Shown: positions 22,801-33,480 of the stretch, piece by piece | Position numbering within the stretch: position 1 is the stretch's first letter | Layout: each line of letters opens with the position of its first letter | From: Balanoglossus misakiensis | Taxonomy: Eukaryota > Hemichordata | Assembly: GCA_040954595.2 (NCBI GenBank) | Contig: CM082591.2 | Coordinates: 11,594,001 to 11,658,000, forward strand | Direction: 5' to 3' | Length of the DNA: 64,000 nt | The notes under the pieces: model-generated | What the model was told of the DNA's origin: nothing | The model's database searches: none | The model's input: the letters and a program-made list of their open reading frames with translations, nothing else | Position numbers and translations under genes: made by a program

Positions 22801-25800
22801 GGTACCCAAAAATTAGGATTCTTATTTGGTTCATATTCAAGACAACGGAAAATCCTCGCCCTTTGGTATGGCCATAATATTAATAATGAGTTACGCAAGT
22901 ACATGTAAGTTACAGGTGGCCCCAGGAATTTAGCATTTCATGACGCAGAGGGTCCTACCCTACCCCTCCAAACACCTGGCTATATATGATGTGCATGCTA
23001 ACATATGGAAAGCAGGTCAATGGACATCTGATGTCACCCAAAAATTTGACAAAAAATTTTCATTCCTGTTTATGTCATGTGCAACAAATCCTACATTTGC
23101 AGCCCTTTCACTTTGCCTACCATTAGGTATAGCACGTAATACATGAATCAAGCAGGTGTCACAGGTATCCCCCTGTATTTGGCATTTCATGATAGTTTCA
23201 TCCCTCCAAATACCAAAGCTGCACCTGTACAACGTGTTGAGATATGGCACTGTACGACAGAGGTCATCCAAATCACCTTGTACATTTGGGCAAAAACAAA
23301 CTAACACTTGTGACCCGTTACGGGCGACCTGATAACCCCCACGACCACCTACGGGCCGACCCTCATACTGAACGTCCAGTTGCAACGTCACGACTGCCTG
23401 ATCTCTGATTATTGTTGGTACCATACTCCCTTCATGCAAGAAAATCACTGGTCTGCTTACGTATTTCAGCCGATTATCCGAACTACTACCCACTATAAGT
23501 GACTACCATGCTAATGAAATCTGACTCGCACATTAACGAGTGAGGGTCAAAGTCCGCTGCCGCAATGTAAACCAGTGTAGCCGGGTCTGGATAGAAACAT
23601 TTGAATGGCAACAGTTAACAAACTCCGCCCTAACACAGCCTGAACTCCGATAATACGTCAGGCCTCGAACTTTACTTTTTGGCTCACCTGCCCAATGGGC
23701 AGGTACACTAAACAATTTACCTGCCCAACAATTTTTTTACCTGCCCATGCCAAGTTCACACATTTTTCAGTGCAGATCGTCATTTACATGTGACCTTCTG
23801 CCAAGGGCTCTAGTAACCGCTTTAATTTTAGTATTAAAATTTGGCCCCACACACATAAATGGCCCACCACAAATATATTCTGTATTTTCCCCAGGATGAC
23901 CAAATTCAGAATTTCAGTTTCAGATCTATCATTCTTAGAAAATGGTTACTGATTAGTTCAAAAACATCCTAAGACATCTCAGATTTTGTATCCCGTGTTT
24001 TACTGCTATATTGGTGATGGAATTTATTGTGTATTATATCAAATCGCACCAGTGCAAGGTATGAGAAATGCATTTTGAAAAAAAAAATCGGTTCACCAGT
24101 AGAAGTTATGAGAGAAATCTATTTTGAAAAAAAATATCAGCAGGATCAGCTGAAATGTTTTGATTTAAAAATTTTCCCTTTTCAAGTATGTAATGTCATG
24201 TGCTGACTATAGGTGTTCTGGCAAAATACATGAATTATTCACTGCTCTCTGGTCCATCTTGGATGTATTAGACTCCTGGCGGTGTCCTTGTCTTTCCTTT
24301 CCTTTCCTTTCCCACTTTGATGGCACACTAAGTACAAACTTCCTTCTAAGTTTTAGTAAACCCAAACTTTAAGACTCATTTTTATTCTATCAGGCAAACT
24401 TCAGAAGAACAAAGCAGTAATTTATGCAAATATATCCGAGCTATATTTAGACACGCTTACGCAGTGAGCGCATGGCCTGGGCATGGGGTGGAAGGGGTCA
24501 GGTCGGGTTCACCAATGCGCGCGTACGTTGGCTTCTCCTAATTTACATATCAATCAATGAACTTTAATCGCGTAACCCTGCCAGCGCGTTGACGGCCGAT
24601 TATATCTTCGATAAAATAAGAAAAAACGGCATATAAAGACACAAAACTTAGTTTTTTTCTTGAAATCTTTCTTTCTAAATAACTTTTACAATAGAATATT
24701 GATTCTGCAGTATGTTTTACTGATTTATTTGTGTATATTCACCGGCCCAATTGGGCCGACAAGACGTGAAAATAACCGGCCCACTATAAATATTTACCGG
24801 CCCGGGGCCGGTGGGCCGGCGTTAAGTTCGAGGCCTGTACGTTGTCCCGAAATTCATTCCGTGGAAAATAATCACTGGTCTGTTTACGTATGTCGATTTT
24901 CCAAGGACTACTGCAACCCGCCAGAAGTGAGTACCCTGCTAATGAGACCTCCACAACATTACGTAATGACAGTCAAAGTCCGATGCCCCAGTGTTTGTCC
25001 TCAGCCCACAAAAATGTGAAAAATATCACAAAAATCTTCTTCTCAAAATCGACGTGGCCTAGGACCTTGATATTTGGCACAGGGGATTTTGGCCACATGG
25101 TCTGCAAAAATCGCGGAAAGAATATACATGCCCCCATTAACATGCAAATTAGGTAAATTTGAAAATTTCACTTGATTATAGCCACCAAGTCACGTGACTA
25201 AATACAAATTCAAAGGGTAGGTGCACCAGTACTCATGGGCCCCAACCGCCGTGCCAAGTTTAATAAGCGCAGCTGCAGGGGTTTCTGAGTAAAACATGGC
25301 CGAAAAAACGACTCAAGAAGCAAGAAGAAAAACTCCAGCAATAACAGAAGGGGCCCTAATAAATTACGAGGTCAACATGTGGCCGATTTCATCATGTGCA
25401 GTAAATAAAAAGCACATGGGTCAAAACCATGCATTGTCTGCTCAGGTCAAGTTTCAGGCATTCTGATATACGTCGTGGTGTCAGAGGTGTTTCCTGCACC
25501 AAAAACTTAGAAGACAAACTCAACACCTCCTGCCAAACTCAACACACACGCAAAACCGGAACTGCAACTTTATTCACAAATCTGCAGAATTCCCATGCAA
25601 AAAAGTCAACATACACATCCATTTATCGCACCGTGATTTCTTTGGACTTTCACCCTGCCATGTCTTCGCTTGATAGCGTCAGGTTTGCAACACCTTGTTG
25701 CCAAATTTACAGATTGTCAAGGTAATCAAACAACAGGCGTTTTATTACTCAGCGTATCACTAATGCCGGGGAGGTCCGTCTGCGCCGATTGCGTAACCTG

Positions 25801-28800
25801 GCACACGTACTGTAACTAATTATTTAATTAACTCATTAGAGCTGCGTCTTCCGGCGTGTAAGGGCGCGCCGGGGAGCGTCGCGGCAAGCCCCCCTGTTTG
25901 ATTTTGACAAGACCCCCAATTGAAGTTGTCATTACCAAAATTATGCAAATTAGCTGGAAAAATGTGAATTTGGTCAAAACTCAGTAACTCAAAAACTACT
26001 GGTCAGATTGCTTTGCAAAGTGGTGTGTATTTACTTTATTGAATTCTTTTAATTAAGGAGGAACCCCGCCTGATATATACCGTAGTTGCTCGGGTAAGAG
26101 CCCCTGTGCGGGCAACGCCGCCTATGGTTTTAGGGCCCATTTAAATTTCGAGGTTATATCCGGTCTAAAGCTGTTCTATTTAGTGTATGTACAGTACATA
26201 TGCCATTGGCAGCTTATTGGTCAGTCAGTGTTTGCCCGTTGATCTGTGTGTGTGTGTCTGTCTGTATATGGCCAGTGTAGACTTGTTCTTGTGTAATCCC
26301 TAATGGGACCACCATGTCCTTGACGCGATTTTTGAATCACTTGGGATTTTATATTTCAGGGGCCGTAGGTCTAATGATCGGAAGAGGTCGTACTCCCGTG
26401 AACGCAAATCTCGTGAAAGGAGGTATGTTGAGAGAGAATTCTTGTAAACTTTCGGATAAAAATAGGCAGTCGCCAAGCAAACTTTTGATTGGGGAGATCA
26501 GGATTGTCTGGAATTTGAAATGGCGGTCATACTGTGTTAGGTCTATGGAGAAACATGTACCGGTTTTTATGAAATTAAACATTTTCCTTATTGATTTCAA
26601 AAAGATGGATTGCACTTACTTGAAAAATTTAAAGATTTTGAGACATACATGCATTATGTCTGTCACTGAGGTACGTAGTAGTACAACCATATATCAAAAT
26701 TTCTGCACCAGTCATCAGTGTTGCAGCCAGAGCGCGCCCTTGCGACAATGTCCCCAAAACTGAAGCCACGGGCGCACTTTCTGGCATACTGCGGGTCACC
26801 ACGGGTGCACTCATAGTGAATGAGTGTAAAAATAGCCGGCGCTAAAACACATTGTTTCCTGATAGCTGATGGGTATGGGTGTATGCGTACAAAGAGATTC
26901 ACTTGTCACAGTTTATGACCTTACAACCTGTAATCGATACTGATAACATCTTCATAGCAAAGTTGTAGCAAACTTGGTTTATTGTTGAATTTGATACAGT
27001 TTACGTACAAGCAGCCACACTCTTGGGAATTGTAAGTAACACTGGATATCACGCCGCCTATATCGGGCTAGTTATACTTTGCGAAACTGCGAAACAACGA
27101 AACATGGCGATACCATTATTAAAATAGAGGCCAGTCATCAAGACGGTGGCGTATGATTTTTTTAAAAGTTTCCAAATTAAAACGTAAGCGAGCCAAGAAA
27201 ACTACAGGTCAGATAAATTGTTTTCTCGGAAATTCAACATTAGAATCAAAGTTGGCGTTGGAAACAAAGGGCGGGTCGCCAGTTCCTGGTCTGGGGACTG
27301 GTACTAGTGGTTGAGTGCAAACGATTCATGCCAAAATGCTACATATACACAGTGAATATACGCGCGCGCACAACGAAGCCACAAAAGATCGAAACCTCAA
27401 AATGCGGCAGCAACTGACACTATTTCCTTAAATACCACAAGGCGGGAGAGGCATGAATTGCAATTAAGATAATAAAGAAATTTCGACAGTGATACTGTGT
27501 TGTGTGAGTTACATGTGTTTCTATATATAACTACTACTCTTACCCCCCATCAGTGTTTGACCCTCGAAAGCTTACGTACACTACTGCTTTGTTTCAACTA
27601 ATCCTTAGATACGTGATTTGAACAATTTGTACAGAGTGAGTGTTTTATTAAAACCATCAAATTATACAATTTTATTTGGTATGTCATTGTATGTTTGTGT
27701 ATGTGTAACATTTATGCATGGACATATGTCCATGGTTTATGTTGTCCCCAAAATATGCAAAATGTCCCCCAAAATAAATAGTGGGGGACACAGTGTCCCC
27801 TGCTGTTATAGAATTCCTGGCTGCAACACTGGTCATGTTTTTCACTCTGCTTAAAGGCACATAAGCTGCAACTTTTGGGATAATTATCATAATTTTTGTT
27901 TCAAACTGTACTACCATTAGTCCATATAGATGAAGGCAGTGAACTATACAGAAACATTATAAACCCTAAATATGAGTGCATATGCAAGTTTTAACCTGAG
28001 TAATAATAAAGCTTTGCCGAATATCCATTAAATTCTTGGAAATTTAATAAAGTGCAATGCAAAAAAGGCGGATTTTCATCCCCAAAGTAACTAAATGTGA
28101 AAAAAAACGTATGATCTGATGATTTACTTTCGCGCTGATTATCGTACCCACCGCGGCTGACTGGCCACGCTGAGTTATATATAGCCGCTCTAGAAAACAT
28201 GACCTCAGACAGGTCCCTCGGGACCGTGCCTCGAATTCAACGATCACGTAGATTGATGCACTGCCGCGTATGAGGTCACCGGGGAGCTTTCCAAAGCGGC
28301 CGCGTGGAGCTGCTTCAGTCGTCCTCGACGCGAAACACCCAAAATTGGAAGATCCCGACTTGGACTCGGAGAATGAACCACTCAAAAATTCCGGTAGAGA
28401 AAGGCATGATTGCCACGATTAAGATAGATGTATTTACGTCCGTCCGTCCGTCGACGTCTAAGTATTAAATGCATGGGTGGGATCGACCATTTACCAATGT
28501 CCCGGTTAAACGGGATGTTTTGTCTGCGCCCATGGTGTCCCGATTAAACGGCGGCGACTGTAATATGTTTTCTGTATTTCATTTATGGGAAAAAAACCTT
28601 TTTATTATTTAATAAATACATTGTTTGACCGTGAAATGTTTTGCCATGTTATTTGCATCATTATTCACCCCTTCCTCGTGTCCCTAGGCCCTCATTTGCA
28701 TAAATGTCGAGGTGGTGTCCGGGCTAAAGCCCCCCCCCCCCCCCCCCCCCCTGTTTTTTCGTTAATTTGTGGGCGCAGCACCCGGGGCTCTTACCCGGGC

Positions 28801-31030
28801 AAGTACGGTAATAGCAATAACCCCCGCCTCAAAACGAAGAGTGGTATATTATTTGTTGACAACTGGAAGTGTAGAATTATATTATATCATGCTACCGTCC
28901 GCGATTCTGATTGGACGAGAGCTGAATCCAGCCATGGTAAAATACTGTTTTACCATGGCTAGCAGTGGTAGAACGGCCCCCTGAACTAGCATACGGCAGC
29001 AAAATGTGCAGTTAAACCACAGTCGCGCGTGTTTAAACCAAATAAATAAAACAAAAATAACGTTGAATTAACGGACGTTTTATTTTGGAACTGCTCAGTG
29101 GATATATTTGTCGCTTTGCCACGCGCGATGCCCGTCTTGTCACTTTTTGTCGTCTGCTTCATGTTTAATGCTCGATCCCGGCCGCTCGTGTTTACATTCG
29201 TCGTCGCCATGTTGGTTCACGATCGTAATTTCTCTTTCTGACACCGTTTCGGTAAGAAAATGACACTGATATGCCACAAAAACAGTTGTTGATATAATAT
29301 AATAGCAATAACCCCCGCCTCAGTCGGGTATACACTCGATTTGGGTACAATTCGCTCCATATAGCACTCGCCTGACGGCTCATGCTATATGTCTTGAATT
29401 GTACCCAAATCTCGCGTATACCCGCCTGCGGCTGGGGTTATTGCTTAAATAGACATAATTAAAAGCATTTATGAGATTATTTAAAACTTTAATTTTTTTT
29501 TATCCAGTTTCAGCTCATCTACCTTTAAAATTAAGCAATAACCCCCACCTTAGCGGGTATACACGAGGTGTTGGTTCAATTTGAGACATACAGCACGAGC
29601 CGTTAGGAGCGAATTGTACCAAAATCGAGTGTATACCCGACTGAGGCTATTATATTATATCAATAATTGATTTTTGTGGCATATCAGTGTCATTTTCTTA
29701 ACGAAACAGCGTCAGAAAAAGAAGTTACGATCGTGAACCATCATGGCGACGATGAATGTAAACACGAGAGGCCCAGGACCTGCTGCATGCTAGTTCAGGG
29801 GCCCGTTTTACCATCACTCTCGACCAATCAGAATCGCGGACGGTAGCATGATATAATATAATCATGTTTTGGCAAAACCCAAAACTTTACACTTTAAACC
29901 CTTATAGAGCTGAATCGTCTAGTGTTACCATTGTCCATAGCAATAAGTGTACAGTGATACTTGAAAACATTTTTACAACTATGTTGTTTGACCATAATAG
30001 CAAATATGTCTTTTTTCTTCAAACAGCCATTCGCCAACACCAGAAGTTGAAGACAGTCGAAATAGTGATGGTTCTCCTGACAGAGATGTTTCTGGAGATG
30101 AAGATTAGACTGTATGCAGAAAGTACAAACATCTCTTATTCAGCACAATTTTAATGGCTAGGAAATAATCAGCATAATTATATACAGGAATAACTACTAC
30201 ATGTGATATTTAAAGTCTCGTTGGATTGTGTTAGATGCATACGCTGTGTACAGTGACAGGATTTATGTGAGCCTAAATACTTGATATGTTATAGGGTGAC
30301 GATTGTCTTTTGCGCATGTGCCAAACATTAGACTGGTTACAAAATTGTATAGTCGTAAGGCAGTGTGCTGTCATAACAACAGACAAGATGGCAGTGACCA
30401 AAGTCTGTCGGAGATCAAGAAAAGACAGCAAATTGAGTGAAAACAGGGACAGAACTAAAGTCTACTTATAAGGTGTGCATGAAATATTGAAGGAACCGAA
30501 GACAGCCCACTATTTGCTATATGCCTTGAATGCAAAATTTGCAGAACATGTTTGTATACATGAAATTACGCACATGTGCATAAGACGATCGTTAGCCTTT
30601 CAGCCTTTCGCTTTATAGGAATACATTTTGGAGAATGAGAGTCTTTGTCTAGCAGGAATCAGTCAGGTGTATATTCTGATTTTCTGTTTAGGAAGAAATG
30701 TTGCAAGATTTCATTTGGCGAACAATCTGAAGTTCGATTTGCAACTTGAGTCAGATTTTATTCAAGGTTAACTTTTTAAAACAATTATAAAGAATATTTG
30801 CTAAAATGTTTTTTTTTCTGACATGATATGGATAATTTTTATGTATTTTGTATGTGTATTCAATTATTGTTGAACAAAACTGAAATGTACTTGGGACAGA
30901 TGAAAGTGATTGGTGTAATTACGACCAGACCAGTCAAATGCACTTATGGTGATATTTTGCTCCAAAAGATCACTACATGTATTTTGAAATAACTTTGCTG
31001 TTCATATTGACTGAAGAGAATAAAATAACA
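16631..31030 (+). CDS. SRSF3: SRSF3-like serine/arginine-rich splicing factor (whole gene)
   Basis: Five coding exons (16,646-16,857; 18,557-18,697; 21,270-21,365; 26,360-26,422; 30,027-30,108) join in one frame; every internal junction splits an arginine or serine codon after its second base. The 197-residue product has an N-terminal RRM (RNP2 VYVGDL at residues 14-19, RNP1 PGFAFVEF at 48-55), a proline/arginine linker, an RS domain and an acidic tail ending GDED. No CCHC zinc knuckle is present between RRM and RS domain, which favours SRSF3/Rbp1 over SRSF7. SR proteins of this class act in the nucleus on exon recognition and mRNA export. Introns of 1.7-5 kb are loaded with MITEs. The symbol is by family resemblance; orthology is inferred. 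Confidence 0.93.
18443..18523 (-). repeat. CCCTTTCACC MITE, inverted copy 34 bp before coding exon 2
   Basis: The complement of this stretch reads ATGGTTCAGTCCAAACC … GGACCTCT … GGGAACTGGGGGTGAAAGG, matching 21,376-21,462 and 59,675-59,757 over about 75 bp at roughly 80 percent by eye. Ends are TTTCACC/GGTGAAA inverted repeats. It lies immediately upstream of the acceptor of the exon at 18,557, opposite in orientation to the copy at 21,376. Confidence 0.8.
18557..18697 (+). CDS. SRSF3: SRSF3-like coding exon 2
   Basis: Acceptor CTCTGTTGTAG ends at 18,556; donor AAG|GTATGT follows 18,697. It completes the RRM ([18 protein letters not shown]), then gives a run of five prolines and an Arg/Asp/Tyr-rich linker ([15 protein letters not shown]). 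The position matches the RRM-to-linker junction of SRSF3 and SRSF7 genes. Confidence 0.95.
19325..19690. repeat. Intronic MITE, CTGATTAAAATCAGA ends
   Basis: GTCTGATTAAGATCAGATGTAGAG at the left resembles the complement of CACTATGTCTGATTTTAATCAGA at the right. An internal stretch (TTTGGCTGTTCTGTTCTCGGT) recurs near 55,285. The open frames here (about 19,304-19,560) belong to the repeat. Confidence 0.5.
21270..21365 (+). CDS. SRSF3: SRSF3-like coding exon 3 (RS domain)
   Basis: A 96-base exon between acceptor GAATAG and donor CAG|GTAAGA. It encodes an almost pure RS segment ([20 protein letters not shown] and following), the part phosphorylated by SR kinases and contacted by other SR proteins. 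Confidence 0.95.
21376..21462 (+). repeat. CCCTTTCACC MITE copy 10 bp after coding exon 3
   Basis: CCCTTTAAGTTTCACCACAA … GGGAACTGGGGTGAATTAAAG. It is inverted relative to the copy at 18,443-18,523, so the two copies bracket coding exons 2 and 3 and could pair in the pre-mRNA. Confidence 0.8.
21631..22323. mobile_element. MITE with internal 130-bp repeats, copy 2 (TSD TA)
   Basis: The same family as 15,251-15,709 but inverted. Ends CAGTGAAGCTTAGGAATAGC at 21,633 and the complement to 22,321, flanked by TA. The internal unit has a period of exactly 130 bp (GTAACACTTG at 21,841, 21,971 and 22,101; a variant at 22,231). The two extra units account for most of the 230-bp length difference from copy 1. 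It lies in intron 3 of the SRSF3-like gene. Confidence 0.9.
22482..22575. repeat. Solo end of the TTTAAGGTGGTTGG repeat
   Basis: This stretch matches the complement of 61,020-61,113, including CATTTAAAAACACTGAATTT and the adjoining CTAGAAATG. It is one end of the element at 59,760-61,113, abutting long-repeat copy 2. Confidence 0.65.
22576..25360 (+). repeat. Long interspersed repeat, copy 2, split by an insertion
   Basis: Inverted relative to copy 1 at 840-3,430. The blocks 22,576-23,290 and 24,836-25,360 correspond to 2,700-3,430 and 840-1,395 of copy 1. The hairpin end is truncated to a single GAAGGGGCCC. The copy is split at 23,658 by a transposon whose removal restores the copy-1 sequence. 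It lies entirely within intron 3 of the SRSF3-like gene. Confidence 0.75.
23654..24842. mobile_element. CAGGCCTCGAACTT element (23,659-24,837), TSD TACGT
   Basis: CAGGCCTCGAACTT at 23,659 is mirrored by AAGTTCGAGGCCTG ending at 24,837, flanked by TACGT on both sides (23,654-23,658; 24,838-24,842). Just inside each end are GC-rich inverted words: GCCCAATGGGC on the left, GGCCCAATTGGGCC and CCGGCCCCGGGCCGG on the right. No transposase frame. CAG-type ends suggest hAT; the duplication is 5 bp. Confidence 0.85.
26360..26422 (+). CDS. SRSF3: SRSF3-like coding exon 4
   Basis: A 63-base exon with acceptor TATATTTCAG and donor GAAAGGAG|GTATGT. Encodes [20 protein letters not shown], a continuation of the RS domain. 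The surrounding 149-codon open frame is intron read-through. Confidence 0.9.
26711..27836. mobile_element. hAT-like element, second family member (26,716-27,831), TSD GTCAT
   Basis: CAGTGTTGCAGCCAG at 26,716 and CTGGCTGCAACACTG ending at 27,831 are perfect 15-bp ends, flanked by GTCAT (26,711-26,715; 27,832-27,836). Subterminal TTGCGACAATGTCCCC at the left resembles the same zone of the 3,439-6,909 element. It contains another repeat (27,060-27,610). Confidence 0.85.
27060..27610. repeat. GGGCTAGTTATACTTTGCGAAAC-ended repeat, copy 1
   Basis: The left end (CTAGTTATACTTTGCGAAAC and CGAAAC words, then GGCCAGTCATCAAGACGGTG) is followed by a segment, 27,377-27,609, that is almost identical to 49,478-49,716. 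In the second locus the same end sequence lies inverted on the other side (49,786-49,905), so the two loci keep opposite halves of one TIR element. A solo end lies at about 53,650-53,685. Confidence 0.7.
27851..29528. mobile_element. TTAA-flanked element (27,855-29,524), with nested palindromes
   Basis: Begins AGGCACATAAGCTGCAACT after TTAA at 27,851 and ends with the complement of AGGTAGATGAGCTGAAACTG before TTAA at 29,525-29,528. The intact relative at 51,686-52,585 shares both ends and subterminal sequence. Inside are palindromic repeats (29,300-29,460) and a 25-bp C run at 28,727. A TTAA duplication is characteristic of piggyBac-type elements. No transposase. Confidence 0.7.
28880..29865. 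repeat. Large inverted repeat in SRSF3-like intron 4
   Basis: About 28,880-29,360 is mirrored by 29,560-29,865 with an internal deletion. Shared words include CATGCTACCGTCCGCGATTC near both outer ends, CACGATCGTAA, and CACTGATATGCCACAAAAA. The centre holds two palindromes built on AGCAATAACCCCC and CGGGTATACACTCG. It is 160 bp upstream of the last coding exon. Confidence 0.7.
30027..30108 (+). CDS. SRSF3: SRSF3-like last coding exon
   Basis: Acceptor TTCTTCAAACAG, then [20 protein letters not shown] and an acidic GDED terminus, stop TAG at 30,106-30,108. The SP dipeptides and acidic end fit the C-termini of SR proteins. Confidence 0.9.
30109..31030 (+). other. SRSF3-like 3' UTR with polyA signal
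   Basis: About 900 bases without a coding frame or MITE end at AATAAAATAA, with AATAAA at 31,019-31,024. The lack of repeats, unlike the introns, is consistent with constrained transcribed sequence. The cleavage site is inferred. Confidence 0.6.
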
Positions 31031-31236
31031 GAATTGGAATGAAATTGTAAGTTTGTGGTACTGTAGGTTTGATGTGGTTGTTGTGATGTGTGTGTAGTTC
31101 ACTGATGTTGACATTTATTTTCATCATACTGGGTTGGCACTAAGGTGCTTTTCTTAGAACTCCCCCAAATGGGGCAATGTTCCCTGTTTAGATAGATTAA
31201 TCATTGCCTCCTTTAAACACACATCCAGGCGGCAGG

Positions 31237-31379
31237 CAGTGTTCTCCCCAGAGCAAATACAGAGCAGCGACTGCCATTCTTGAAATTTTTGGGAAACAAT
31301 AGAAACTCATTAACATAACATTTATCCACATTTTTATGTAAATTAGCCATCCTATCAGAAGTTCCTGGGGAGAACACTG
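31237..31379. mobile_element. 143-bp hAT-type MITE
   Basis: CAGTGTTCTCCCCAG at 31,237 and CTGGGGAGAACACTG ending at 31,379 are inverted 15-bp termini with one offset base. No unambiguous target duplication because the flanks are GGCAGG-rich. Confidence 0.75.
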
Positions 31380-32430
31380 CCAGGCATTTGGTTGTTTACA
31401 AAATAAAGAGAGCACATTGATATGCTGTGCACTGGATAGTTCTGCTGAATTGGCCACTTGCATGACCCCTGTATGACCTCTGTTTCCTCCCTTCCAGCAA
31501 AAATTTCAAACTAAGATATTCGTGTGTATCAATGAAAATGTTTCATGCTTTGTGAGCGTGAGTGGGTCGGCCTGGCATGATCGCCTGTTTCTGTTGGTTG
31601 TATGGTTTCATTTTGTTATAATGCAGTATGAAGCATGTCAAGGAACTTCCATGATTACAGCGACAAGTCATAAATGTTTCTGTTTGTCATCACCAAAAAG
31701 GCATAGCTTACATGTAATTCAAAAGACAGAATTTTAGTGCTGGTAGTAAATATACATCGCGGCGCGATATGTGTCATCGCTGCCGATCGGCGCTGATGGA
31801 GTTCCCTTGACCTTGTACAATAACACACGCGTATTTTGTCTGTTAAGGCAGTCATTGAAAATCGCCAAAAAGACCACAATCAGTTATCAATAAGTTGACA
31901 TTGTCCAAGATAAGTAGATTTAGTCCCAACACTCTAGACCTAAACCTCTGGGCAATATTCGACGGTTTAATCGAGGCAGCAATCATTGTATGTGTAAGGT
32001 GCCTATACACATCCGCTGCCATTGCATGTTGTGTACTGCTTGCAATGCGAAGCCGTAGCCTAACCGGGCCGAGTTTTTTTTTTTCATAATCGCATCTCCC
32101 CTAGATGATAAGGTAGACATATTTACGTTTATTTTGAAGGGTACGGGGATACAGAGTTGTACCCAGGCTGACACAGCAAAGCCGTTTAGATCACAGGAAT
32201 GTATGGTTGCAATTCAACCACTGCAATGTACAGTGCTAAGTCTGTTGCAAACGTAAATGGGTTCCTCTTGTGACGTCACAGAAATGGGCGTGGCCAAAAC
32301 AGAACTTTTTTCTCAGGTCCTGAACATTTTTAAATTTAACATTTATTTATCCATATGAAATAAGTAAAAGGACACCAGCATTTAACACACAAGCCCAATT
32401 ATTATTTATCCTCAAAAGTGTGTTTCAATA
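31380..32430. other. No gene recognised
   Basis: Intergenic between the SRSF3-like polyA signal and the tandem array. Open frames of 60-75 codons are present on both strands but none resembles a protein I know. Confidence 0.4.
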
Positions 32431-32439
32431 TAAGATAGG

Positions 32440-33480
32440 CTCTTTAAGACTGCTAAGACTTCAAAAATAAACTGGGGACTTACACATTAGTTTGGAGATG
32501 GCTTGCTTGGCATGGGATTGGACTGGATGAGATTATTATTAAGATGGAAAAGTTGAAATAAAATGAGGGATTTAAGACTGCTAAGACTTCAAAAATAAAC
32601 TGGGGACTTACACATTAGTTTGGAGATGGCTTGCTTGGCATGGGATTGGACTGGATGAGATTATTATTAAGATGGAAAAGTTGAAATTAAATGAGGGATT
32701 TAAGACTGCTAAGACTTTAAAAATAAAATGAGGGATTTAAGACTGCTAAGACTTCAAAAATAAAATGAGGGATTTAAGACTGCTAAGACTTCAAAAATAA
32801 AATGGGGGATTTAAGACTGCTGAGACTTGGTTGGCATGGGATTGGACTTGATGGAATTAAATTAAATGAGGGATTTAAGACTGCTAAGACTTTAAAAATA
32901 AAATGAGGGATTTAAGACTGCTAAGACTTCAACAATAAAAACAGACAGTACTTCCATTAAACGGACAGTACTTTACTTCCATTAAACAGACAGTACTTCC
33001 ATAAAACAGACAGTACTTCCATTAAACGGACAGTACTTCCATAAATTAAATGAGGGATTTAAGACTGCTAAGACTTCAAAAATAAACCGGGGACTTACAC
33101 ATTAGTTTGGAGATGACTTGCTTGGCATGGGATTGGACTGGATGAGATTATTATTAAGATGGAAAAGTTGAAATTAAATGAGGGATTTAAGACTGCTAAG
33201 ACTTCAAAAATAAAAACAGACAGTACTTCCATTAAACGGACAGTACTTCCATAAATTAAATGAGGGATTTAAGACTGCTAAGACTTCAAAAATATAATGA
33301 GGGATTTAAGACTGCTGAGACTTGGTTGGCATGGGATTGGACTTGATGGAATTAAATTAAATTAGGGATTTAAGACTGCTAAGACTTTAAAAATTAAAAC
33401 AGACAGTACTTCCATTAAACAGACAGTACTTCCATTAAACGGACAGTAGTTCCATTAAACAGACAGTAGTTCCATTAACG
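32440..33480. repeat. Complex tandem array (37-bp, ~126-bp and 21-bp units)
   Basis: A ~37-bp unit (GAGGGATTTAAGACTGCTAA and following) occurs about ten times. It alternates with a ~126-bp higher-order unit containing GGGGACTTACACATTAGTTT (three copies) and with runs of a ~20-bp unit ACAGACAGTACTTCCATTAA. The array abuts the 3' end of the Ginger-like gene, and its last unit supplies that gene's stop codon. Confidence 0.9.

Noticed and set aside
23017-23493. 158-codon minus-strand frame
   Set aside because: The left part is the long repeat; no domain recognised, and copy 1 has stops at the equivalent place.
28721-28751. Poly-C run as a regulatory quadruplex-type element
   Set aside because: Likely a simple homopolymer and possibly length-unstable in the assembly; no further structure.
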